From DATFXM01 sp035315885 (GTDB taxonomy: Bacteria > Acidobacteriota > Blastocatellia > UBA7656): a stretch of DNA of 11,872 bases. The stretch is taken from the NCBI GenBank assembly GCA_035315885.1, contig DATFXM010000057.1, forward strand, positions 1-11,872, given 5' to 3'. This document shows, one piece after another, positions 6,165 to 11,872 of the stretch. Under the pieces are notes generated by a model. That model saw only the letters and a program-made list of their open reading frames with translations. It searched no databases and was not told the origin of the DNA. Position 1 is the stretch's first letter. Each line of letters begins with the position of its first letter. A program made the position numbers and the translations under genes.

Positions 6165-7451
6165 ATGGACATAAACGAAGCCTTCCAACACAAAGTCTGC
6201 ATCAACCTCGCCAGGCGGTCCGACCGCTGGGAGTCGATGCAACTCAAGTTCGATCTGCACGGCATCCGCGACGTGCGCAGACTGCCGGCGATAGACGGCA
6301 ATTCCATTGAAGTCCCCAGCGGCTGGCCGAACACCCGTGGGGCTTACGGCTGCCTGCTCAGCCACGTGCAAGCGGTGCGCGACGCACGCGACCGCGGCCT
6401 TCCCAACCTGCTGATCTTCGAAGATGACGTAGTCTTCGACCCCCAACTCCAACAGCGCTTCCAATCAGGTTTCGCCGACGTGCCATCCGACTGGCAGGTG
6501 CTGTACTTCGGAGTCCTGCACATGGAGGACCCGGTAAAGATTTCGCCAAACATTCACCGGGTCCGGAAGGCTTACTCGACCTACGCCTACGCGTTGAACC
6601 GCCCGGTGTTCGAAACATTCATAGAACTCAATTCAAAGGCGACGAGTGCCGTCGACGCGAACGCCCTCGAATTGCAACGCAACGTACCCTGCTATTGCTT
6701 CGCCCCGCATCTTGCGTGGGTCGAACACGACTACTCCGATGCCCAGGAGCAAGAAAGACATCATTGGTACTTAAAGGAGTCGCTGGTCATTCGCGGCGGC
6801 AGCATGGACCAGTTGTTGAACAAAACCTCGGTCATAATCGCCCACTGCGACCCTGCCCATATCGAAGGCACCGCGCGCAATCTGCGCTTCCTGACACGCT
6901 TCTATTCCGAACGGCTTCGCGGGATAAACGTGACGGTTGTAGAGCAGCGCGGAGCTAACGCGAGTGCGCCGCTGGATCTGCCCAAGGGCTGCCGTCATAT
7001 AGTTCTGAAACACCACCACCGCCCAGACAAAGCGCTGTGCTTTAACGCCGGTATCGAACTCTCTCCGGCCGATCATTCCCACTTTATCTTTTCAGACAGC
7101 CGAACGTTTCTCGAAGAATGGGACGTTTGCGGCAATCTGCGAATGTGCGACCAATACCACTGCACAACGGGCTTCAAAAATCTGATCGGCCTCAGCGAGA
7201 CCGGCACACGGAGGTTGATCAGCGATCGGCTGGTGCTGATGCGCTGGTTCAACTCCCGCGATTACGTAGCGAAAAACAAAAACAGTCCGTTCGATAACTA
7301 CTGCCTGTTTACTCGAGACGCGATCACTTCGGCCGGAGGCTGGGATGAACGCAGCTACGACAACGGGGAACACATCCTGTCCCCTCGCTCCAGCCGCGAG
7401 CTGCGAATCTTCGAAGCGCCCAACGACGCCTTGCTTCTGCACTCTGACTGA
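6165..7451 (+). CDS. Two-domain glycosyltransferase: GT25-like N-terminus, GT2-like C-terminus
   Basis: A 428-residue soluble protein. Residues ~8-185 match family 25 (LPS β-galactosyltransferase LgtB/Lex2B type): VCINLARRSDRW (11-22), RLPAIDG (39-45), GAYGCLLSHVQAVRDA (59-74) and LLIFEDDVVF (82-91), whose EDD is the metal-site equivalent. Residues ~222-428 look like a second GT-A domain: TSVIIAH (221-227), KALCFNAGI (289-297), FIFSDSRTF (307-315) and AGGWDERSYDNGEH (390-403). In the latter the usual DxD reads DSR and the usual G-x-x-E-D reads GEH, so activity of this half is doubtful. The ATG lacks a strong SD but is the last start before the GT25 fold begins. It is transcribed divergently from the operon, probably for the same product, and converges on the second PhyH gene with a 55-bp gap. 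Confidence 0.85.
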   Translation: MDINEAFQHKVCINLARRSDRWESMQLKFDLHGIRDVRRLPAIDGNSIEVPSGWPNTRGAYGCLLSHVQAVRDARDRGLPNLLIFEDDVVFDPQLQQRFQSGFADVPSDWQVLYFGVLHMEDPVKISPNIHRVRKAYSTYAYALNRPVFETFIELNSKATSAVDANALELQRNVPCYCFAPHLAWVEHDYSDAQEQERHHWYLKESLVIRGGSMDQLLNKTSVIIAHCDPAHIEGTARNLRFLTRFYSERLRGINVTVVEQRGANASAPLDLPKGCRHIVLKHHHRPDKALCFNAGIELSPADHSHFIFSDSRTFLEEWDVCGNLRMCDQYHCTTGFKNLIGLSETGTRRLISDRLVLMRWFNSRDYVAKNKNSPFDNYCLFTRDAITSAGGWDERSYDNGEHILSPRSSRELRIFEAPNDALLLHSD

Positions 7452-7490
7452 TTCAGCGTACTTGAACGTTTCAAACAACAGTGACGAGCC

Positions 7491-7508
7491 AAAACGCTTC
7501 GGCGGTTT
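7491..7508. terminator. Weak hairpin between convergent genes
   Basis: CGC-TTCG-GCG forms a short stem with a stable UUCG-type loop, flanked by AAA and TTT that could extend it past one A·G mismatch. It lies in the convergent gap and overlaps the stop of the minus-strand gene. It is too short to be sure, and no better terminator is seen in the 55-bp gap. Confidence 0.25.
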
Positions 7509-8292
7509 AGCGCTTCCCGTTTCTAGTCTGGGCCCGCCAACTGGCCAGAGCGGTTTGGAGATCCGTCTCTTCCGGCGGCTCCGCGAGTCTTAGGTGGCTG
7601 CAGTCGCCATTGCCGCGCACCCGCAGAACGGGTCTGTCACGGCTCGCGATTCGACTGGTGATAAACCGGACGATGAATCCTATTCGGGGCTCATCCGACG
7701 AATTAGGATTTGAGCCATGAACAAGCGTGCTGTGATGAAGCGACATCTCGCCGGGTCGCAAAGCTACGTCTATCGCTTGCGATTCGTCCACGACGTTTGC
7801 AACGATTTCCCCACGCCGCAGCATGTTGGCTTCGTCCTTGATGTTTGTATGAGCAACGAGCCCTTGCTTGTGAGATCCGGGCAACGCGCGCATACATCCG
7901 TTCACCGGAAGACTCGGCGTGAGCGCAATCCACGCCGAAGTCGAAGGCGTAAGGTGCCAGCCGGAGTAGACGCTGTCCTGATGCCATGAGACGTAGCCGG
8001 CATCGCGAGGCGGTTTGCAGAATACCAGTGTCCCGTCGATAAGCAGGTCACTTCCAAGTACATCTTCGACCGCGTCCAACAGACGAGTATTCGTGACCAG
8101 ACGATATGCCCAATGAAAGAAGAGATGGAGCCCGTCAAATCGCTTGAGCCAGCCTTCTCCGCACGCTTCGACAATCGACTCGAGCGCGCCTCGAAAAAAG
8201 GACACTTCATCTTGTGACAAGACTTCGATCGGAAAAAGGATTCCATCGCGTTCGTACTCGCCTAGTTGTTGACGAGAGAGGATCGAGGTCAC
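7507..8292 (-). CDS. PhyH family Fe(II)/2-oxoglutarate oxygenase (second copy, distinct subgroup)
   Basis: A 261-residue oxygenase of the phytanoyl-CoA hydroxylase superfamily. The N-terminus LSRQQLGEYERDGILFPIEVL is typical. VSWHQDSVYSGW supplies H104 and D106, ALPGSHKQGL (136-145) is the conserved G-S-H strand, and HHSTLVHGSNPNSSDEPRIG supplies distal H192 and R203 for 2OG. Overall layout resembles the hydroxylase and chlorinase subgroup of natural-product clusters (SyrB2-like), but the retained Asp argues for hydroxylation. It differs strongly from the PhyH at 506-1351, so the two probably act on different substrates or positions. The start is GTG at 8292 with AAAGGAG 7 nt upstream. It is a single-gene unit facing the two-domain glycosyltransferase; membership in the same pathway is inferred from proximity. 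Confidence 0.9.
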   Translation of the reverse strand: MTSILSRQQLGEYERDGILFPIEVLSQDEVSFFRGALESIVEACGEGWLKRFDGLHLFFHWAYRLVTNTRLLDAVEDVLGSDLLIDGTLVFCKPPRDAGYVSWHQDSVYSGWHLTPSTSAWIALTPSLPVNGCMRALPGSHKQGLVAHTNIKDEANMLRRGEIVANVVDESQAIDVALRPGEMSLHHSTLVHGSNPNSSDEPRIGFIVRFITSRIASRDRPVLRVRGNGDCSHLRLAEPPEETDLQTALASWRAQTRNGKR

Positions 8293-8437
8293 GTCAATTC
8301 TCCTTTGGTAGTATCAACGGTCGAGCGGTCGAAGATCGCCGGATATGGTCAATCAGTCGGCCTTCTCATCGACTTGGATCATCGAATAACTAACGCTAGC
8401 AGATCTGTGCGCACGTTGCCCTACGGGAGACACAAGG
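8293..8437 (-). promoter_or_regulatory. Intergenic region upstream of the second PhyH gene
   Basis: These 145 bp separate the end of the P460 gene from the PhyH gene downstream on the same strand. They contain the strong SD, an 8-bp tandem repeat (CGGTCGAG then CGGTCGAA, 8318-8333), an 8-bp palindrome CAGATCTG (8400-8407) and another, GTGCGCAC (8407-8414). No convincing -35/-10 pair or intrinsic terminator was found, though a promoter is expected here because a new functional group of genes begins. Confidence 0.3.
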
Positions 8438-9133
8438 TCATTTCGGAGCGAAGGGCAACACCCGCCAGACATAGTCCCCGGCGGAGTAGGCATTCTCGAG
8501 ATTTGCCCTCTGATGGCACTCGATGCAAATCCATGGCTTCCCGGTTACAACCTCTCCTTGATAAAACGAAAACGTGTCCTTCGACTGCGGAATCTGTTGC
8601 GACAGAAATGGCTGATTGGAGATCGTGGCAACCGCGCCCTTACACTGACCGTCCGGGCAGGTATACATCACCCAGAACCACTCCTCTTCGCCGGGAACTC
8701 GCTGGTAGCCCTTGATCTTGTACATCACCGTCAACGAGGTGAGGGCAACCGGCACCGACAGAAGCTGTGACTGCGTCACTGGATTCCCTTTAGTTAGCGA
8801 GTAGTTCTCCTTGACGATGATCGAGCCGTACTTCATTCGAAATGGTTTGGAAGGGTGCGCGATTGATTGATATGCCTCGTCGTTGGCGTACAAGGCTACC
8901 CAGTCGCCGTGCGGGTCTTCGCTGACTTGGACAAACCTGCCTGGCATATTGGGAAAATTATTCCACGCCTTGTAGCGATTCGAGATGTACTGCCAAAGCT
9001 GTTGAGCGTCCGGCCCCGGCATCGATTCCTCTGGAGTGGGCTCAAGATACGCGGCGCGGCTCCCATTGGCTGTTAGAAAAACAAACGCGGCCACGATACA
9101 AATCGTGAGTGCCCTGAACAGTCGATTCATCAT
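8438..9133 (-). CDS. Exported cytochrome P460-family c-type haem protein
   Basis: A 231-residue protein with a Sec signal peptide: RLFRAL, a hydrophobic run to about residue 22, and probable cleavage after the A-A near 27-28. The mature part fits the cytochrome P460 family, periplasmic haem enzymes that in nitrifiers oxidise hydroxylamine and in others may act on NO or alcohols. Evidence is the single C-terminal haem motif CIECH (203-207) followed by the aromatic tail DYVWRVLPFAPK, the early PHGDWVALYANDEAY (74-88), and GSIIVKENY (103-111), whose K108 is a candidate for the family's haem-crosslinking Lys (inference). The ATG at 9133 overlaps the upstream stop as ATGA and has GGAGGG upstream; ATG 9130 is equally possible. 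Coupling suggests joint function with the 719-residue protein. Confidence 0.82.
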   Translation of the reverse strand: MMNRLFRALTICIVAAFVFLTANGSRAAYLEPTPEESMPGPDAQQLWQYISNRYKAWNNFPNMPGRFVQVSEDPHGDWVALYANDEAYQSIAHPSKPFRMKYGSIIVKENYSLTKGNPVTQSQLLSVPVALTSLTVMYKIKGYQRVPGEEEWFWVMYTCPDGQCKGAVATISNQPFLSQQIPQSKDTFSFYQGEVVTGKPWICIECHQRANLENAYSAGDYVWRVLPFAPK

Positions 9134-11289
9134 CTCGTCGCCCTCCTTTCTTTGTCGCCTCGAGGCTTCTCATTTTCATCGGCATACAGATCACGATATT
9201 TCTCGAGAAATGCTCGATACTTCTGGATCGTAGCCATATAAGATTCAAACGGCGCGCGTTTGTAGCCGCTTGCCGTCAGCATCTTCTTCACGTTGTCCCG
9301 CCATCTGGCGCTGCTTCTTTCCTCCGGAGAGGCCCGCAAATAGCTGCTTACAAGCGTGTCCCAATCCAGAAGGCGCTTGAGAAAGTCTTCATTGAAGAAC
9401 TTCCGAAGTTCCGGATTCGTAAGCAACCGCTGTTGAGTCTTCTTGTACGCGTCTCTCAAGGACTGCCGGGCAACCTCGTGAGCTGTCGACTCGAGCGCAC
9501 GCGATATTCGGTAAATTCGTCGCAGGTATGAGGCTGTGCTCGAGGCGTAAATCTCTGGCGTCGTTGTGCCCCAGAGATAGTTTTCATCCAGAAACATGAT
9601 TCCAAGCGTCCCGCGGGCGTCGAAGTTTCGGTCCTGCGGACCAGGAAAAGACATCGAGTCGTGGTCCATAAACACAATCTTCACCGACCACTGCCCGTTC
9701 TCCCATACGCTCTTTAGCCCAACGTTTCTGGCCACGCACGACTCGCCTCGCGTATAGCCCCTGACACCCATCAGCGTTCCCCAGAACCTGGCAGCTTCCC
9801 TAAGCAGCGACACATAAATGCGATTTGCCGCCGCGCGATTCTCAGGCACTCGGAAAGCCGTCTCGATGTATTTCTCGTAGCATTGAAACCGAATTCGAGG
9901 CGGTCGAAACACCCCCAGGATCTCTTCCATCAGTTCGTCGGCGAAACACTTCTCATCAAATTTAGACGGAGTAATGCCGAGCCCGTCGCGGTAGTATTTT
10001 TCGGCACCGCCGATCGAAAGATACTCGTCCAGCTTGTCCAGCCTGAAAGACGAAGTGCCACACAGAATCGATTGCGCAGGCGTTACCTGGCTCAGAAATT
10101 GAGCGGTAAGTCCGAGATCGCCGGGAAGGTCCGGCAAGTGCCGGTTATCTTCCGCGTTGAACGCCTCCACTGAACCCCTCATCGCCGTTCTCATCCCGCG
10201 ATAGCCGTTGCCGAAGAGGCGGGGTTCAGTGAAGTAAGGGATCACCTGTGCCTGCCCGCCTCGCACCGGCACCGAGTAGATCGTCGTCCTCGAGACATAG
10301 CGCGGCATCGGCGCATCGCAATCGTGGATCAGTCTGTAGACCGCCGCGAATCGCGAAGCGGCGGCGGTCTCGTATCGCAGCAAGCCCTGCATGCTTCCGC
10401 CGTCGAGCCGATGGGATGGCGGCACCATGTAACCGTCACGCACGTAAACAACACCCAGCGGATGATCTCCTCTGCGACCTGCTCGCTTTATTTCGAACTC
10501 AACGTTTGAACCGGGCGGCTTGATCACCGCCACAACCGTGGTGAGCGGATACTCGACGAGTGAATTGATTTCCGAACTGGTACTTTCCGAGACCCAGAAG
10601 ACCTCTGATCTGTCGCAGAGCTTTCGAAGAATTGCCGACTCAAACTCGGGCAGATAATCTGCCGCGGGCGGTATATCGGCCTCCGCAGGGTCCCCAGGAG
10701 TCACGACATCGCGGACTCCATCTGTGATATCCAGTTGCGTGAGGATCTCGTCGACAGTGTCCTGCGATGTAAAGAGGTATCGCGCGAGCGACAGCTTACA
10801 GTCGCGTCGGGCAATCCTTATGAAGTCGCGCAAGGCGGACGTAGAAGTCTTCGGACCTTTGATTCTGTCGTGCACTCGACGCAGTCTATCGAGTCTTCGG
10901 CGGAACTCTTCGGCGAAAGGGCGAAGAAGAGTTGTCGAATAGCCGTCTTGCAATACCGACTCGCGCAGCCTCTTGGTGTGGTTGGCAGTAATCTGGGTAA
11001 GGTTCAATCGGTCGAATAGCAGCTCGTACTCTGCGATGCTCGGCCGTTGAAGCTTCAGGATCTGATGTTCAAGCATGAGAATCGCCGCTCGTCTCAGATC
11101 CCATGGAACTCCGGATCTCTGCCTGGCGATCGAGATCAGCTTCAGAGCAAAGTCGCGGTTGTAACTCTCATGCTGGAGAAACTCTTCGAAAAGACTATGT
11201 GCCTTCAGCGGGTCCAGAAACTCGGCGATGAGTAGATCAAACACGCGGCTCCTGGCGGAAACGCGTGAGGGAACTCTAACGGTCTTCAT
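9130..11289 (-). CDS. Large protein of unknown function with faint kinase-like features
   Basis: 719 residues, no signal peptide or membrane segment seen; I do not recognise the family. Residues ~15-190 are helical, charged and Arg-rich. The middle holds VVAVIKPPG (252-260), EFEIKRAGR (264-272), LLRYETAAASRFAAVYRLI (303-321), the IYSVPVRGGQAQVIPYF stretch (337-353) and NVGLKSVWENGQWSVKIVFM (522-541) followed by DHDS. These resemble, in order, a β-strand Lys, an αC Glu, a hinge, and the Asn plus Asp pair of aminoglycoside-phosphotransferase or protein-kinase folds, but with much divergence, so this is a weak structural guess. The last ~120 residues are helical and Lys/Arg-rich. The ATG has AGGA 10 nt upstream. 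It overlaps the P460 gene by 4 bp, an odd partner for a cytoplasmic protein. Lanthipeptide-synthetase motifs were looked for and not found. Confidence 0.85.
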   Translation of the reverse strand: MKTVRVPSRVSARSRVFDLLIAEFLDPLKAHSLFEEFLQHESYNRDFALKLISIARQRSGVPWDLRRAAILMLEHQILKLQRPSIAEYELLFDRLNLTQITANHTKRLRESVLQDGYSTTLLRPFAEEFRRRLDRLRRVHDRIKGPKTSTSALRDFIRIARRDCKLSLARYLFTSQDTVDEILTQLDITDGVRDVVTPGDPAEADIPPAADYLPEFESAILRKLCDRSEVFWVSESTSSEINSLVEYPLTTVVAVIKPPGSNVEFEIKRAGRRGDHPLGVVYVRDGYMVPPSHRLDGGSMQGLLRYETAAASRFAAVYRLIHDCDAPMPRYVSRTTIYSVPVRGGQAQVIPYFTEPRLFGNGYRGMRTAMRGSVEAFNAEDNRHLPDLPGDLGLTAQFLSQVTPAQSILCGTSSFRLDKLDEYLSIGGAEKYYRDGLGITPSKFDEKCFADELMEEILGVFRPPRIRFQCYEKYIETAFRVPENRAAANRIYVSLLREAARFWGTLMGVRGYTRGESCVARNVGLKSVWENGQWSVKIVFMDHDSMSFPGPQDRNFDARGTLGIMFLDENYLWGTTTPEIYASSTASYLRRIYRISRALESTAHEVARQSLRDAYKKTQQRLLTNPELRKFFNEDFLKRLLDWDTLVSSYLRASPEERSSARWRDNVKKMLTASGYKRAPFESYMATIQKYRAFLEKYRDLYADENEKPRGDKERRATR

Positions 11290-11388
11290 AACTATGGCAT
11301 CCTGCCGGGATCAGTTCGAAGAGTACTGAAGTGGGTTGTTCCAGGCTTCTGCATCAGGCTGGGACTGAGGTGCAACAAAGTATGATAC

Positions 11389-11419
11389 GCCGGTGGGGTC
11401 CAGCAACGACCCCACCGGC
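11389..11419 (-). terminator. Perfect 12-bp inverted repeat: terminator or attenuator hairpin
   Basis: Arms GCCGGTGGGGTC (11389-11400) and GACCCCACCGGC (11408-11419) enclose a 7-nt loop. Outer arms CAACAA (11373-11378) and TTGTTG (11423-11428) could extend it. It lies 73 bp past the stop of the Gly/Lys-rich gene and 100 bp before the 719-residue gene. The U-tract that should follow on the minus strand is poor, so attenuation, an RNA stability element or a protein site are alternatives. The remainder of the 202-bp gap (11290-11491) has a 13-nt palindrome GTGGCATTGCCAC (11428-11440) and a weaker GC-rich hairpin around 11451-11484. Confidence 0.5.
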
Positions 11420-11491
11420 TGGTTGTTGTGGCATTGCCACTCGTGAAACTGGCTGCCAAAGCCGGCCTCGCGGCTGGCGGCAGTATGATTC

Positions 11492-11872
11492 TCAGCGGCG
11501 TCTGCCAGCAGGTCTGGATCCGGTCGTCTTACCGCCACCCGGAGGTTTACCGGGGCTGGGAGTCTTTCCACCGGGAGTCTTACCGCCGCCGGGAGGCTTG
11601 CGAGGAGGATACTTCATACCCGGCTTCTTAACCGGCTTCTTGCCTTTACCCTTCTTACCCTTTTTCTTCTGCCAGGGGACAACCCCCAGAGCGACAATCA
11701 ATGCGTTGAGCAGCTCTACCGCGACATACTTCTTGAGTATGATGGCAACAAGATCCTGACTTCCGTACTTACCACCCTTACCCTTTTTGCCCTTGCCGCC
11801 GCCGCCTTTGCCGCCACCACCGCCTTTACCTCCGCCGCCGCCTTTACCTCCGCCGCCGCCCTTGCCTCCTCC
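11492..11872 (-). CDS. Gly/Lys-repeat basic protein, N-terminus beyond window edge
   Basis: The last 126 residues of a low-complexity protein; the frame is open to the right edge and no convincing start lies inside. It has three parts: Lys-(Gly)4-5 repeats passing into GKKGKGGKYGSQ; a hydrophobic, helix-prone segment LVAIILKKYVAVELLNALIV extended by ALGVVPW; and a basic tail of K/G, then P/G/K repeats such as PPGGGKTPGGKTPSPGK, ending RPAGRRR. No known family is recognised. It may be a membrane-anchored or nucleic-acid-binding protein, a cell-surface filler, or the end of a larger protein with a Gly-rich linker. Same-strand neighbour of the 719-residue gene, but a strong hairpin lies between. 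Compositional bias makes a false ORF possible, although the opposite strand reads as Pro-rich and is less convincing. Confidence 0.55.
   Translation of the reverse strand, partial: GGGKGGGGGKGGGGGKGGGGGKGGGGKGKKGKGGKYGSQDLVAIILKKYVAVELLNALIVALGVVPWQKKKGKKGKGKKPVKKPGMKYPPRKPPGGGKTPGGKTPSPGKPPGGGKTTGSRPAGRRR
11789..11872. repeat. 18-bp tandem repeat encoding Lys plus five Gly
   Basis: Successive 18-bp units (11813-11830, 11831-11848 and 11849-11866) follow the plus-strand pattern NCC-NCC-NCC-GCC-YTT-RCC, differing mainly at wobble positions. The array continues to the right edge and decays toward 11789, where the spacing shortens to Lys plus four Gly. Wobble drift with a constant protein pattern suggests selection on the peptide rather than fresh slippage. 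Confidence 0.7.

Noticed and set aside
506..8292. Possible Fe/2OG halogenases (SyrB2-like) among the PhyH proteins
   Set aside because: Both PhyH proteins retain Asp in the HxD motif (HRD and HQD), whereas halogenases have Ala or Gly there.
9130..11289. Class II lanthipeptide synthetase for the 719-residue protein
   Set aside because: No LanC zinc-site motif and no convincing dehydratase signature are visible, and the length and C-terminus do not fit.
11331..11759. 142-codon plus-strand Pro-rich ORF
   Set aside because: It is antisense to the Gly/Lys repeats, lacks any domain, and its Pro runs simply mirror the Gly codons.
1..11872. CRISPR arrays, tRNA or rRNA genes, insertion sequences
   Set aside because: No regularly spaced direct repeats with unique spacers, no tRNA-like cloverleaf sequence and no transposase motif were seen; the only arrays are short intergenic or coding tandem repeats.

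Overview
The window reads as part of a bacterial chromosome, moderately GC-rich by eye. Genes are tightly packed and mostly on the minus strand, and start codons are often GTG. No ribosomal, tRNA or other taxonomic marker is present. Degenerate 7-bp repeats in two intergenic gaps recall the short heptanucleotide repeats of filamentous cyanobacteria and some soil phyla such as Acidobacteriota, but this is only a weak hint of origin.

Positions 1-5897 form one minus-strand operon of eight genes, read right to left. In order of transcription they encode a clavaminate-synthase-like (TauD/TfdA fold) Fe(II)/2-oxoglutarate oxygenase; two small tandem paralogues with a W-x-N-T-N signature; a GT4 glycosyltransferase; a GT2 glycosyltransferase; a class I SAM methyltransferase; a PhyH-type Fe(II)/2OG oxygenase; and an SsuD-like flavin monooxygenase cut by the left edge. 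Gaps are short or negative, with a GTGA overlap between GT4 and GT2. A 267-bp divergent region (5898-6164) carries a plausible sigma70 promoter for this operon and several inverted repeats. On its other side lies a plus-strand gene (6165-7451) for a two-domain protein, GT25-like followed by a GT2-like domain with altered metal-site residues. A second PhyH oxygenase (7507-8292, minus) converges on it.

Two or three glycosyltransferases, a methyltransferase, three Fe(II)/2OG oxygenases and a flavin monooxygenase together suggest a tailoring set for a secreted or surface small molecule, glycopeptide or unusual glycan. No NRPS, PKS or RiPP core enzyme is visible, so the scaffold is either encoded outside the window or built by the glycosyltransferases themselves. 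This assignment is inference.

The right part (8438-11872, minus) looks unrelated. It holds an incomplete Gly/Lys-repeat protein running off the right edge, a structured gap with a perfect 12-bp inverted repeat, a 719-residue protein of unknown function with faint kinase-like features, and, overlapping it by 4 bp, an exported cytochrome P460-family haem protein.
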